DNA from: Aridibaculum aurantiacum
GTDB lineage: Bacteria > Bacteroidota > Bacteroidia > Chitinophagales > Chitinophagaceae
Assembly (NCBI RefSeq): GCF_017355875.1
Contig: NZ_JAFEWC010000001.1
Coordinates: 620,001 to 684,000, forward strand
Direction: 5' to 3'
Length of the DNA stretch: 64,000 nt
Shown here: piece after piece, positions 24,988 through 34,172 of the stretch
Numbering within the stretch: position 1 is the first letter of the stretch
How the letters are laid out: each line of letters begins with the position of its first letter
Made by a program: the position numbers and the translations under genes
Notes under the pieces: generated by a model
Told to the model about the DNA's origin: nothing
Seen by the model: only the letters and a program-made list of their open reading frames with translations
The model's database searches: none

Positions 24988-26127
24988 ATGAATTTTGAAA
25001 CATCTGAACTGACGCTGCAGGTTGCACAAACTGCGCGTGATTATGCCTTGCAGCACATTAAGCCCCACGTTATGGAGTGGGACGAAACACAACAATTCCC
25101 TGTTCATATTTTTAAGCAGCTAGGTCAACTAGGTCTCATGGGTGTATTGGTGCCGGAGGAGTATGGCGGCTCCGGTCTTTCTTACTATGAGTATAATGCC
25201 GTAATACAGGAGATATCGAAAGTTTGTGGATCGATAGGACTGAGTGTGGCTGCACATAATTCATTGTGCACCGGCCATATAATGTTGTTTGGCAATGAAG
25301 ATCAAAAGCAGAGATACCTGCCAAAATTAGCTTCTGCAGAATACCTGGGTGCATGGGGACTTACCGAACCAAACACAGGCAGCGATGCAGGAAATATGAA
25401 AACAACTGCAGTACGCGATGGCGATGATTGGGTGCTGAATGGTACTAAAAGCTGGATCACGCATGGTATAAGCGGAGATGTAGCTGTAGTGATCTGCCGT
25501 ACAGGCGAACCTCGTACCAGTGGCAACAGCACAGCATTTATTGTAGAAAGAGGAATGGCAGGTTTTGCTGGAGGTAAAAAAGAAAATAAACTAGGAATGC
25601 GCGCCAGCGAAACTGCAGAAATGATCTTCGACAATTGCCGTATCAGCGATGCGCAGCGGCTAGGTGAAGTAGGAGATGGATTCCGCCAGGCCATGAAGGT
25701 TTTAGATGGCGGCCGTATTTCTATTGCAGCATTGAGTATTGGTATAGCACGTGGTGCATACGAAGCTGCCCTTCAGTATTCAAAAGAGCGCTACCAATTC
25801 GATCAGCCGATATCAAATTTCCAGGGAATTAGTTTCAAGCTAGCAGATATGGCTACTGAAATAGAGGCAGCCGAATTACTTACGCAGCAAGCATGCGACC
25901 TGAAAATGCGCGGTGAAAAAATGACCCGGCAGGCTGCTATGGCTAAATATTATGCAAGTGAGGTAGCTGTAAGAGTTTCTACCGATGCAGTGCAGGTTTT
26001 TGGTGGCTACGGCTATACAAAAGATTTTCCTGTAGAAAAACATTACCGCGATAGCAAACTTTGTACAATAGGAGAGGGAACAAGCGAAGTGCAAAAACTG
26101 GTAATAGCAAGGGAAGTTCTGCACTAG
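24988..26127 (+). CDS. Acyl-CoA dehydrogenase
   Basis: FAD enzyme of fatty acid or amino acid catabolism, 379 residues, oxidising acyl-CoA to enoyl-CoA. Family motifs: LGLMGVLVPEEYGGSGLSYYEY, WGLTEPNTGSDAGNMKTTA (FAD/substrate loop), ERYQFDQPISNFQGISFKLADMATE, VQVFGGYGYTKDFPVEKHYRD, and the C-terminal TIGEGTSEVQK with the catalytic Glu position of short/medium-chain enzymes. Chain-length preference cannot be read from sequence alone. A convergent hairpin terminator follows (26177-26200). Confidence 0.95.
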   Translation: MNFETSELTLQVAQTARDYALQHIKPHVMEWDETQQFPVHIFKQLGQLGLMGVLVPEEYGGSGLSYYEYNAVIQEISKVCGSIGLSVAAHNSLCTGHIMLFGNEDQKQRYLPKLASAEYLGAWGLTEPNTGSDAGNMKTTAVRDGDDWVLNGTKSWITHGISGDVAVVICRTGEPRTSGNSTAFIVERGMAGFAGGKKENKLGMRASETAEMIFDNCRISDAQRLGEVGDGFRQAMKVLDGGRISIAALSIGIARGAYEAALQYSKERYQFDQPISNFQGISFKLADMATEIEAAELLTQQACDLKMRGEKMTRQAAMAKYYASEVAVRVSTDAVQVFGGYGYTKDFPVEKHYRDSKLCTIGEGTSEVQKLVIAREVLH

Positions 26128-26176
26128 ATCCTCTAGATGAATTTTTCTAAAACTATCGGAGAATAACAAGATAATA

Positions 26177-26200
26177 AAAGGGAAGCTGTTGCTTCCCTTT
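26177..26200. terminator. Bidirectional terminator between convergent genes
   Basis: AAAGGGAAGC (26177-26186) and GCTTCCCTTT (26191-26200) form a perfect 10-bp stem with a 4-base loop, between the acyl-CoA dehydrogenase stop and the stop of the minus-strand small gene. T-richness follows on both sides. Confidence 0.8.
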
Positions 26201-26209
26201 CTTATTCAA

Positions 26210-26422
26210 TCACTTCTGTCCAAAGCCGCCGAAACCGCCAAGGTTTCCTAAACCAGTACCGCCGGTATCATTTCCGCCACCTGATTTGAACATGTTCTCT
26301 ACTGCTCCTTCAAGCATTGGAAATTTTTCTTTTACAAAACCTGCGATAGCTTCTACAGCTTTTTGCGCTTGTTCTGGCGAAATGCCTGCTTGAGCCGCTA
26401 CGCGTTCTACTATTTCATTCAT
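26210..26422 (-). CDS. Small protein with helical N-terminus and Gly-rich tail
   Basis: 70 residues: a helical segment (MNEIVERVAAQAGISPEQAQ, then AVEAIAGFVKEKFPMLEGAVENMF) followed by a low-complexity tail (GGGNDTGGTGLGNLGGFGGF). The helical part recalls DUF2267/DUF2780-like small proteins, but I cannot assign a family. Function unknown. It has a good terminator downstream. Confidence 0.7.
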   Translation of the reverse strand: MNEIVERVAAQAGISPEQAQKAVEAIAGFVKEKFPMLEGAVENMFKSGGGNDTGGTGLGNLGGFGGFGQK

Positions 26423-26545
26423 ATAGATTGTTTTCGGCTAAAATAAAAGAATGATACCAGTATTGAAACACACAATGATTTTCATTTAGTAAAACAAAAA
26501 AGCGCAGTGGTAATCTGCGTTTTTTTAAATATGTAAAACAATAGC

Positions 26546-27781
26546 TTAAGCTACTTTCAGCATACTCATCTTGCTCCTGCTAAATTGACGCTCAGCATAT
26601 TCCATAGTAATGTGTAGGTCCTTCTGTCCAGAAGTTGGTAGTTCGTACATGGCCTCTACAAAAATGCTTTCGCAGATACTGCGTAAACCACGTGCGCCTA
26701 GTTTATATTCCATGGCTTTGGTAACCATAAAATCATATACGTCTGAGTCGATTGTTAGATGTATACCTTCAATTTCGAACAGGCGGTGGTACTGCTTTAT
26801 AATGCTGTTCCTAGGCTCAGTAAGTATAGCACGAAGTGTTTCTGCATCCAAAGGATTAAGATGTGTAACCACAGGCAGACGACCCAGCAATTCCGGGATA
26901 AGGCCAAATGATTTCAGGTCTTGTGCATTGATGAACTGCAGCAGGTTCTTTTTCTGGTACTCCTGCATATCCTTATTTACATTGAAACCAATCGCGTTAG
27001 TATTCACTCTCCTGGCTATCACTTTGTCAATGCCATCAAAAGCACCACCGCAAATGAACAGGATGTTCTGAGTGTTCACCTTTATCATCTTTTGTTCAGG
27101 ATGCTTACGTCCTCCTTGAGGTGGTACAAGCACTTCTGTACCTTCCAGCATTTTCAATAAACCTTGTTGTACACCCTCGCCACTAACGTCACGGGTTATA
27201 GATGGGTTATCGCCTTTGCGTGCGATCTTATCTATCTCATCTATATAAACTATACCTCTTTCTGCAGCATTTACATCGTAATTACAGTTTTGCAGCAAAC
27301 GTGTTAGCATGCTCTCCACATCTTCACCTACATAACCTGCTTCGGTAAATACAGTAGCATCTACAATGGCAAATGGAACATTCAGCAAACGGGCAATGGT
27401 TTTAGCCAGTAAGGTCTTACCCGTACCGGTTTCACCTACCATAACAATATTGCTTTTTTCAATCTCGATTTCAGAGTCAGATTGTTTGTACTGGAGTCTT
27501 TTGTAGTGATTGTAAACAGCAACAGCTAACACTTTTTTAGCGTCGTCTTGTCCTATTATATATTCATCCAAAAACTTCTTTATCTCGGTAGGTTTACGGA
27601 CAGTAAGTTTAAAGGAAGTTGGCTGGCTCTCAGTCTTTAGCTGGAGTTCTTGTGCAATGATCTCCTGTGCATGCTCTACGCAATTTTCACAGATGTGCCC
27701 ATCTTGACCAGCAATAAGGATCTTAACCTCATCACGGCTTCTTCCACAAAACGAACAATGTAAATGACTTTGTTTTGCCAT
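26546..27781 (-). CDS. clpX: ATP-dependent Clp protease ATP-binding subunit ClpX
   Basis: AAA+ unfoldase that feeds substrates to ClpP. From the ATG at 27781 it has 411 residues: N-terminal zinc-binding domain (CSFCGRS and CENCVEH), Walker A GETGTGKT, Walker [13 protein letters not shown], the pore-region neighbour [18 protein letters not shown], and the ClpP-contacting IGF-like loop (residues VNKDMQ region is less clear). A longer frame to 27823 adds an unlike 14-residue stretch and is rejected. A strong terminator lies between it and the upstream clpP. Confidence 0.97.
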   Translation of the reverse strand: MAKQSHLHCSFCGRSRDEVKILIAGQDGHICENCVEHAQEIIAQELQLKTESQPTSFKLTVRKPTEIKKFLDEYIIGQDDAKKVLAVAVYNHYKRLQYKQSDSEIEIEKSNIVMVGETGTGKTLLAKTIARLLNVPFAIVDATVFTEAGYVGEDVESMLTRLLQNCNYDVNAAERGIVYIDEIDKIARKGDNPSITRDVSGEGVQQGLLKMLEGTEVLVPPQGGRKHPEQKMIKVNTQNILFICGGAFDGIDKVIARRVNTNAIGFNVNKDMQEYQKKNLLQFINAQDLKSFGLIPELLGRLPVVTHLNPLDAETLRAILTEPRNSIIKQYHRLFEIEGIHLTIDSDVYDFMVTKAMEYKLGARGLRSICESIFVEAMYELPTSGQKDLHITMEYAERQFSRSKMSMLKVA

Positions 27782-27870
27782 GTTTATATACTTCAAATGC
27801 ATTTGCCACAAATACGCGGCCATGCAGGGTTATCAGGTTATTTGAGTTACGAGTCCGCAAAAATAAAAAA

Positions 27871-27917
27871 CCGCTGCCATAGTGACCTGCTTTATTTTGC
27901 AGGTAGCATAGCAGCGG
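27871..27917 (-). terminator. Strong intrinsic terminator after clpP
   Basis: CCGCTGC (27871-27877) pairs with GCAGCGG (27911-27917), with inner pairing of ACCTGC (27885-27890) and GCAGGT (27899-27904). On the minus strand a run TTTTTTATTTTT follows. It separates clpP from clpX. Confidence 0.88.
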
Positions 27918-27936
27918 CTTTAAATTAACTAAATAT

Positions 27937-28575
27937 CTACAGTTTCTCTAATATACTATCAGCTATACCGTATTCTACGGCCTCTTTTGCATCCATCCAG
28001 TAGTCGCGGTCAAAGTCTTTCATGATCTGTTCGAACGATTTATCGCAATTTTCAGCCAGTATCCTTGCGCCTAATTCTTTTGTCTTCTGCGTTTGAATAG
28101 CTTGTATCTCAAGGTCTGCACTTGTACCCTGGTAGTAGCCGCCAAGACTAGGCTGGTGTATCATTACCTCGCCATGAGGGAAAATTGAACGTTTTCCTTT
28201 GACGCCGGCACTCAATATAATAGAGCCCATACTCGCAGCAAGGCCCATACAAATAGTGCTTACAGGCGAGCTGATCATACGCATGGTATCATAGATTACC
28301 ATACCGCTGGTTACTACTCCACCCGGACTGTTGATGTAAAATTTGATCTCTTCTCCTGGCTTATCGCTTTCTAATAAAAGGAGTTTGGTAACAATGTCAC
28401 GTGCACTTTTATCATCTACTACGCCCCAGAGGTATACAGCCCTTTTTTCAAAAAATTGCTTTTCTAGTTTTTTGGCCAATACTTTCGTTTCAGGCGAGGT
28501 AGAAGTATCTTCTTTTGGTTTCTCGTCGTCCTCATCCATCACAAATGGATTTACTATATATTTTGAAGTGATCAT
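27937..28575 (-). CDS. clpP: ATP-dependent Clp protease proteolytic subunit ClpP (copy 1)
   Basis: Serine protease subunit, 212 residues. Catalytic set: Ser in GLAASMGSIILSAG, His in VMIHQPSLGG, Asp in FDRDYWMDAKEAVEYG. An N-terminal acidic stretch (DEDDEKPKEDTSTSPET, about 11-29) precedes the mature-looking domain that starts at RAVYLWG. It is preceded 35 bases upstream by a second, diverged clpP on the same strand, and followed by a strong terminator. Confidence 0.95.
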   Translation of the reverse strand: MITSKYIVNPFVMDEDDEKPKEDTSTSPETKVLAKKLEKQFFEKRAVYLWGVVDDKSARDIVTKLLLLESDKPGEEIKFYINSPGGVVTSGMVIYDTMRMISSPVSTICMGLAASMGSIILSAGVKGKRSIFPHGEVMIHQPSLGGYYQGTSADLEIQAIQTQKTKELGARILAENCDKSFEQIMKDFDRDYWMDAKEAVEYGIADSILEKL

Positions 28576-28610
28576 TTATAGAAGGTTATTTAAGTAATTC
28601 AAAAAATGAG

Positions 28611-29303
28611 TTAGTCTTTCTTCTGCTTGCGAGGATTGGTTAGCAATACCTCATCAACAAGGCCATATTGTTTTGCTTCTTCGGCGCTCATCCAGAAATC
28701 GCGGTCGCTGTCTTTGGCTACCTGCTCCGGATCTTTATCCGAATGAAAAGCAATGATCTCATATAGTTCCTGCTTTATCTTCTTTATTTCATTCACAGTT
28801 ATCAGGATGTCGCTGGCTTGTCCACCAATGCCACCACTTGGCTGGTGCATCATTACACGTGCATGCTTTAGGGCAGTACGCTTACCTTTTACACCGGCAC
28901 ACATCAATACTGCACCCATGCTGGCAGCAATCCCGGTACAAATGGTTGATACATCCGGTCCAATGAATTGCATGGTATCGTAAATACCCAAACCTGCGTA
29001 CACGCTACCACCCGGGCTATTAATGTACATCTGGATGTCGCGGCTGCGATCCGTGCTTTCTAGGAAAAGAAGCTGGGCTGTAACAATGTTGGCAACATAA
29101 TCATTGATGCCTTCGCCCAGGAAAATGATACGATCCATCATTAGCCGGCTGAATACATCCATGCTAGCTACGTTCAATGGTCTTTCTTCTATGATGTAAG
29201 GAGTAAGGTTGGTTACCTGGTGTTGTGTAAAATTATGCAGTGTGGCGCTGCTAATTCCGCGGCCTTTCACAGCAAATTTTTCAAATTCATTTCCAAAATT
29301 CAT
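28611..29303 (-). CDS. clpP: ATP-dependent Clp protease proteolytic subunit ClpP (copy 2)
   Basis: 230-residue ClpP with all catalytic residues: Ser in GIAASMGAVLMCAG, His in VMMHQPSGGIGGQASDI, Asp in SDRDFWMSAEEAKQYG. The start of the protease core (IIEERPLNVASMDVFSRLMMDRIIFLGEGI) is the canonical ClpP pattern, closer to housekeeping ClpP than copy 1. Two active ClpP copies side by side could form mixed rings. It lies between tig and copy 1 on the same strand. Confidence 0.95.
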   Translation of the reverse strand: MNFGNEFEKFAVKGRGISSATLHNFTQHQVTNLTPYIIEERPLNVASMDVFSRLMMDRIIFLGEGINDYVANIVTAQLLFLESTDRSRDIQMYINSPGGSVYAGLGIYDTMQFIGPDVSTICTGIAASMGAVLMCAGVKGKRTALKHARVMMHQPSGGIGGQASDILITVNEIKKIKQELYEIIAFHSDKDPEQVAKDSDRDFWMSAEEAKQYGLVDEVLLTNPRKQKKD

Positions 29304-29477
29304 TTATAAACGATTTATTGAAGTGAAGATAAGTGTTGTTATTTAATAGATTAAGCCGTAGTTCAAATAGCATGCAAAATGAAATTTGCGCCATAATAGC
29401 ATAAGGTGGCAGTAGAAGAATTCAACATAATCACTCATTCCACCTTTTTTCGGCAGTGATGCAGGGTACAAAAAAAT

Positions 29478-29500
29478 AAGGCCAGACTATGTCTGGCCTT
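29478..29500 (-). terminator. Intrinsic terminator of tig
   Basis: AAGGCCAGAC (29478-29487) and GTCTGGCCTT (29491-29500) form a perfect 10-bp stem with a 3-base loop, followed on the minus strand by TTATTTTTTT. It lies 57 bases past the tig stop. Confidence 0.88.
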
Positions 29501-29557
29501 AACTTATCGTGTAGTGAGTTCTTTAAAATTAGATGCTCATCAAACAGCTACTTAACA

Positions 29558-30916
29558 TTAGTGAGCATGATTATGCTGCATAGCTGCCAGTTGCTCAGGC
29601 GTCACTGTGTCTTCCTGTACATTTACCTGCCCTTCCAATATTCCAAAGATTTTGGTGGTCTGTAGCTGGTAGTAAGTGTTCTCAATGAACTTCTGATCCT
29701 TCAGCATGCTGTCAGCATAGCTATCGAGCCATGGTGCTTCGTCCAGGCTTTGAACGCCCATGTAGCCCATGATCTGCTGCTTCGCAAAATCTTTTATTTC
29801 CTGTGGCTCTACCTGCACATTGTGCTGTTGCATCAACTGCTGGCTTATCAGCGACCACTTTAATGAATTGGCAAAAGAAGGATACTCCTGCTCTGCCTGT
29901 TCGGCAGTCTTGGGCTCTTCGCCACCTTTTTCCATCCAGCGCTTTAGGAAAGCTTCTGGAAAATCGATGTGTGTATGGTCTACCAGCGCGTGGTATATCT
30001 GGTCGTGTAGTTGGTTGCGGCTTTGCGCATCAAAATGTGCCTGCAGGTCTTCACGAACAGCTTTACGCAGGTCGTCTTCGTTCACCACATTTCTGCCAGG
30101 ATAAGCAGCGGTAAAGAAATCTTCTGTCATTTCGGCCTTCTCTACCAGTCCTACTTTTGAAATATTCAATTTGAAATGTTTATCACCGGCAGTAGCATCA
30201 TCTTTCAATCCAAGATCGCTCTGTATCCACTCTCTTTCTTTCTCATCAAAAGCTTCGTTTAGCGTAAGCTGGATTGAATCATCTTTCTTTTTGCCCATTA
30301 CCTGGCTGCGGAAGGCTTCAGCAAAATATTTTACCAGAACAGAGTTGCCTTTGTTGATGCCACCTTCTATTTCATTTCCTTCTGCGTCGGTCTCTACAAA
30401 AGTTACATTTAGCACGATGTCTTCGCTATTCACTTCTTCAGGCTCAGTCATTTTCCCATGACGGGTTTGAAGACGCTCTACTTCGGCATCAATCATCTCA
30501 TCAGTTACCTGCACCTTGTGACGGACAACAGAAATGTTAGATGGGTTGATATCGATAACAGGCTTCAGACCTACTTCAAATGCAAAAGAATAATCAGCAG
30601 GATTGTTCATATCCAGCTGGCGTGCATCATTATCTAAAGGAAGCGGCTGGGCAAATATGTCCAGCTTCTCCTGTGTCATATAGTTGTTCAGTTCTTTTTC
30701 TACAGAGCGTAATACTTCATCTGTGAACACGCTGCTACCGTACATCTTTTTAACCATGCTGGTAGGAACCATTCCTTTTCTGAATCCAGGGATGTTAGCA
30801 GTTTTTGCGTACTTCTTCAGCGATTGCTCGAAGGCTGGCAAGTAATCTTCTTTGGAAAGTGTAACGGTTATCTTGTCGTTCAGCAGTCCTATGTTTTCTC
30901 TTGAAACAGTAGCCAT
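29558..30916 (-). CDS. tig: Trigger factor (ribosome-associated chaperone/PPIase)
   Basis: Folding helper at the ribosome exit tunnel. From the ATG at 30916 it has 452 residues: the ribosome-binding domain with NIPGFRKGMVP (the GFRxGxxP signature near residue 44), a PPIase-like middle domain, and the C-terminal chaperone arms. The extension to 30949 adds an unlike 11-residue piece and is rejected. It heads the tig, clpP, clpP, clpX block seen in many bacteria, but has its own terminator. Confidence 0.95.
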   Translation of the reverse strand: MATVSRENIGLLNDKITVTLSKEDYLPAFEQSLKKYAKTANIPGFRKGMVPTSMVKKMYGSSVFTDEVLRSVEKELNNYMTQEKLDIFAQPLPLDNDARQLDMNNPADYSFAFEVGLKPVIDINPSNISVVRHKVQVTDEMIDAEVERLQTRHGKMTEPEEVNSEDIVLNVTFVETDAEGNEIEGGINKGNSVLVKYFAEAFRSQVMGKKKDDSIQLTLNEAFDEKEREWIQSDLGLKDDATAGDKHFKLNISKVGLVEKAEMTEDFFTAAYPGRNVVNEDDLRKAVREDLQAHFDAQSRNQLHDQIYHALVDHTHIDFPEAFLKRWMEKGGEEPKTAEQAEQEYPSFANSLKWSLISQQLMQQHNVQVEPQEIKDFAKQQIMGYMGVQSLDEAPWLDSYADSMLKDQKFIENTYYQLQTTKIFGILEGQVNVQEDTVTPEQLAAMQHNHAH

Positions 30917-31144
30917 ACTACTTTTATTTTTTTGAATAATTAATGCCACCGGTAAACACCGGCAGACCGAATTTTCGGGCTGCGAAGGTAAGTGTTAGTA
31001 TGGGAAAAAGTGCAGGTAATGCTGCAGGCTATGGATTATAACGAAAATCATTTATAGAAAATGAAGTAGTGGGTATTGCAAAACCTGGAAATAAGGTGGT
31101 TATTGATGCTTCTACTGTTTGTTCGAAAACAAGGGGAAACAAAA

Positions 31145-31167
31145 AACCCGGTTGCAAGAACCGGGTT
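31145..31167 (-). terminator. Intrinsic terminator of tRNA-Leu
   Basis: AACCCGGTT (31145-31153) pairs with AACCGGGTT (31159-31167), a 9-bp stem with 5-base loop; on the minus strand a run of T follows. It starts 5 bases past the tRNA 3' end. Confidence 0.88.
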
Positions 31168-31172
31168 TAGAG

Positions 31173-31254
31173 TGCGGATGATAGGAGTCGAACCTACACG
31201 CCTCGCGGCGCCAGATCCTAAGTCTGGTGCGTCTGCCAATTTCGCCACATCCGC
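31173..31254 (-). tRNA. tRNA-Leu (anticodon UAG)
   Basis: Read on the minus strand: acceptor stem GCGGATG paired with CATCCGC, D arm with GGCGAAATTGGCAGACGC, anticodon stem CCAGA/TCTGG with loop CTTAGGA (anticodon TAG, reads CUA/CUG), a long variable arm (CGCC GCGA GGCG) as expected for class II tRNAs, and T arm with GGTTCGACTCC. CCA is not encoded; the discriminator is A. 82 bases in all. Confidence 0.97.
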
Positions 31255-31321
31255 AGCGGGTGGCAAAAGTAGGAGAATCCGAAAAACGAACAGCATTTTT
31301 TTTAAAAAAAGTTTCAGAACG

Positions 31322-31615
31322 TTATTTCACGTCTTTTATCTGCTTATCGAACCAGAAAGTGCCAAAGGGTAAAAAGGCAGCTACAAAGGCTATAGCCACC
31401 ATCTTGAATGAGATCTTCTTTTGCAAGTACACAAAGAAGGCTGCGGCAATAAAAGCGATGAACAGCACCCCGTGCGCCCATCCCACCCATTTCACCATCA
31501 AAGGCATATCTGCCAGATATTTAAGCGGCATGGCTATAAACAGCAGCACCAGCAGTGAAATGCCTTCTGCAATGCCTGTTAATCTTAATCTTCCTATTGC
31601 TGTAGATAAATTCAT
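31322..31615 (-). CDS. DUF3817 family membrane protein
   Basis: 97 residues from the ATG at 31615, with three hydrophobic helices (GIAEGISLLVLLFIAMPL, WAHGVLFIAFIAAAFFVYL, MVAIAFVAAFLPFGTFWFD). The layout GRLRxxGxxEGxSLLxLLxxAMPLKY, then GWAHGxLF is typical of DUF3817 (YdzA-like) proteins of unknown role. A start at 31645 would add a ten-residue unlike stretch. Lies 67 bases from tRNA-Leu on the same strand. Confidence 0.85.
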   Translation of the reverse strand: MNLSTAIGRLRLTGIAEGISLLVLLFIAMPLKYLADMPLMVKWVGWAHGVLFIAFIAAAFFVYLQKKISFKMVAIAFVAAFLPFGTFWFDKQIKDVK

Positions 31616-31743
31616 GCGGCAAATATGCGGCAAATAGTATCTCAAGAATGGTTAAAAACTTGCTGAAGAACCGCCTATTCAAGTATATCGTTAACACCTT
31701 GTAAGAAAAGCAATGCTGCTGTTTCCGTAAATTCGTAGCTACA

Positions 31744-33987
31744 ATGGCAGAAGAAACAGTACCCACAGCGCCTGTGGTGGCAAAATATAATTTGACGGAA
31801 GAGCAGGAGAAGAAGGAGATACTTCGGCATTATCGCGCATTACTAAGGGCTTTACGTCCTAAAATCAAAAAAGGCGATAAAGAGATGGTGCGCCATGCTT
31901 TCGAAATGGCTGCCGATGCGCATAAAACTATGCGTCGCAAAAGCGGCGAGCCATACATTCTTCACCCCATAGCTGTGGCTATGATATGTGTTGAAGAAAT
32001 AGGTTTGGGTGTAAGAAGTACCATCTGCGCGCTTCTTCACGACACAGTTGAGGATACTGAGATCTCTCTTGAAGATGTGGAGCGGGGATTCGGTCACGAG
32101 ATCTCACGCATTGTAGATGGTTTGACCAAAATTTCCAATGTAATAGACACCAACACCAGCCAGCAGGCTGAGAACTTCAAAAAGATACTACTTACACTTA
32201 CTGACGATCCTCGGGTTATACTAATAAAACTAGCTGACAGGCTGCACAACATGCGCACCATGGACAGCATGAAGCGCGAAAAGCAGCTGAAGATCTCCAG
32301 TGAAACGGTGTGGGTTTATGCGCCACTTGCGCACCGGATGGGGCTTTACAATATCAAGACGGAGCTGGAAGACCTTGCCATGAAATACATGGAGCCGGAA
32401 ACGTACAAAGAGATTGCGCAAAAGCTGGCTGAGACCAAACGTGAACGTACTCGATATATCAATGAGTTCATACGACCCATAAAAGAGAAGCTGCAGCGTG
32501 GCCAGTTCAACTTTGAGATATATGGCAGGCCTAAAAGCATCCATTCTATCTGGAATAAGATGAAGAAGAAAGGCGTTGCTTTCCAGGAAGTGTATGACCT
32601 TTTTGCTATCCGTATCATTCTTAATTCACCTGCTTTTCGCGAAAAAGAAGATTGCTGGAAGGTTTACTCCATCATCACGGATGAGTATACGCCTTCACCA
32701 GAAAGACTACGCGATTGGTTGAGCAATCCTAAGAGCAATGGATACGAAGCCTTGCATACAACGGTTATGGGCCCGCAGGGTAAATGGGTGGAGGTGCAGA
32801 TTCGCACCAAGCGGATGAATGAAATAGCTGAAAAAGGTCTGGCTGCGCATTACAAGTACAAAGAAGGCAATTCAGAAGAAGATCGTTTCGACAAATGGTT
32901 TGGGCAGATACGTGAGGTGCTTACGAGCCAGGATACAGATAGTGTAGATTTCCTGCAGGATTTCAAGGTGAGTTTCCTTGCAGAGGAAATTTACGTTTAC
33001 ACACCTAAAGGTGATGTGAAAATGCTTCCGATTGGAAGTACTGCTTTAGACTTTGCCTTCAGCATACATAGTGCGGTAGGTAGTAAATGTATTGGAGCAA
33101 AGATCAATCACAAGCTGGTGCCAATCAGCCACAAATTGCGCAGTGGCGACCAGGTAGAGATCATTACAAGTAATAAACAAAAACCCTCTGACGATTGGCT
33201 GAACATTGTAGTAACAGCCAAGGCTAAGAGTAAGATTAAAGATGCGCTTAAAGAAGAGAGACGCAGCATAGCTGAAGAGGGTAAATATATTCTGCAGCGT
33301 AAGCTGGATGGTATGGGCGCTGCCTACCAGCAGCATAATATTGATGTGCTGGTTTCTTATTACAAATACAATTCTCAGCTTGATTTTTTTTACGAAATAG
33401 CCGTAAAGAAAAATGACCTGCGTGAGCTGAAAGAATTCAATGTTCTAGGTGATAAGCTGGAGCCACCAAAGCCAGTAAAGCAAATACAGGAAATATCTGT
33501 AGAGCAGCCAACGCATTACAGCAAAAAAGATTCGGAACTCATCATTTTTGGCGAGAGCTCCGACAAGATCATGTATTCTCTCGCCAAATGTTGTAATCCT
33601 ATTCCCGGTGATGACGTTTTTGGTTTTGTAAGTACAGGTAAAGGTTTGATAATTCACCGCACCAACTGCCCTAATGCTACCAGCCTGATGGCTAACTATG
33701 GCCACAGGGTGGTAAAGACAAAGTGGGCCAAGAACAAAGAGATCAGCTTCCTTACCGGGCTCAAGATCATTGGAATGGATGACGTAGGCGTGGTGAATAA
33801 GATAACAACCATCATTTCCGGCGACCTGCGGATAAATATTTCTGCACTTACGATTGAATCAAGGGAAGGTCTTTTTGAAGGAACCATTAAAGTATTTGTA
33901 CACGACAAGGAAGAACTGGAAGAGTTGGTTGACAGGCTGAAAACACTGGATGGCATCCATACTGTGGATCGTTTTGATACGGAATAG
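31744..33987 (+). CDS. Bifunctional (p)ppGpp synthetase/hydrolase (RelA/SpoT)
   Basis: Long RSH enzyme of the stringent response, 747 residues. The hydrolase domain has HxHD-type residues (YILHPIAVAM; ALLHDTVEDTE with H99/D100), so it can degrade ppGpp. The synthetase domain shows YDLFAIRIIL and RLRDWLSNPKSNGYEALHTTVMGPQGKWVEVQIRT; the RLRD stretch replaces the EFDD of monofunctional RelA and resembles the RxKD of bifunctional enzymes. TGS (EEIYVYTPKGDVKMLPIGSTALDFAF), zinc-finger/CC region (LAKCCNPIPGDDVFGFVS) and C-terminal ACT domains follow. Confidence 0.96.
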   Translation: MAEETVPTAPVVAKYNLTEEQEKKEILRHYRALLRALRPKIKKGDKEMVRHAFEMAADAHKTMRRKSGEPYILHPIAVAMICVEEIGLGVRSTICALLHDTVEDTEISLEDVERGFGHEISRIVDGLTKISNVIDTNTSQQAENFKKILLTLTDDPRVILIKLADRLHNMRTMDSMKREKQLKISSETVWVYAPLAHRMGLYNIKTELEDLAMKYMEPETYKEIAQKLAETKRERTRYINEFIRPIKEKLQRGQFNFEIYGRPKSIHSIWNKMKKKGVAFQEVYDLFAIRIILNSPAFREKEDCWKVYSIITDEYTPSPERLRDWLSNPKSNGYEALHTTVMGPQGKWVEVQIRTKRMNEIAEKGLAAHYKYKEGNSEEDRFDKWFGQIREVLTSQDTDSVDFLQDFKVSFLAEEIYVYTPKGDVKMLPIGSTALDFAFSIHSAVGSKCIGAKINHKLVPISHKLRSGDQVEIITSNKQKPSDDWLNIVVTAKAKSKIKDALKEERRSIAEEGKYILQRKLDGMGAAYQQHNIDVLVSYYKYNSQLDFFYEIAVKKNDLRELKEFNVLGDKLEPPKPVKQIQEISVEQPTHYSKKDSELIIFGESSDKIMYSLAKCCNPIPGDDVFGFVSTGKGLIIHRTNCPNATSLMANYGHRVVKTKWAKNKEISFLTGLKIIGMDDVGVVNKITTIISGDLRINISALTIESREGLFEGTIKVFVHDKEELEELVDRLKTLDGIHTVDRFDTE

Positions 33988-34142
33988 CAGGCAGAGCTGG
34001 CTGCAGTGTTGAAGCGGCCGCTTAAGGATTATCAACTGCTGTTTTCAAGCAATTCGGTTGAAGTCCTCAGCTGTCATAGGAAGTCCTACCAGTCATTTTT
34101 CGTCTCTTCTCAGTTGTTCCAATATTTCCCATTTCATTCCAC

Positions 34143-34150
34143 TACTTTTG
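34143..34150 (+). promoter_or_regulatory. -7 element for purA
   Basis: TACTTTTG is a perfect TAnnTTTG match 23 bases before the purA start; no clear -33 TTTG at the usual distance. Confidence 0.5.
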
Positions 34151-34172
34151 CGGCTCTTAAATAAAACTCCCA

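Noticed and set aside
27782-27823. Upstream clpX start adding 14 residues
   Set aside because: ClpX proteins start just ahead of the zinc-binding domain, matching the ATG at 27781.
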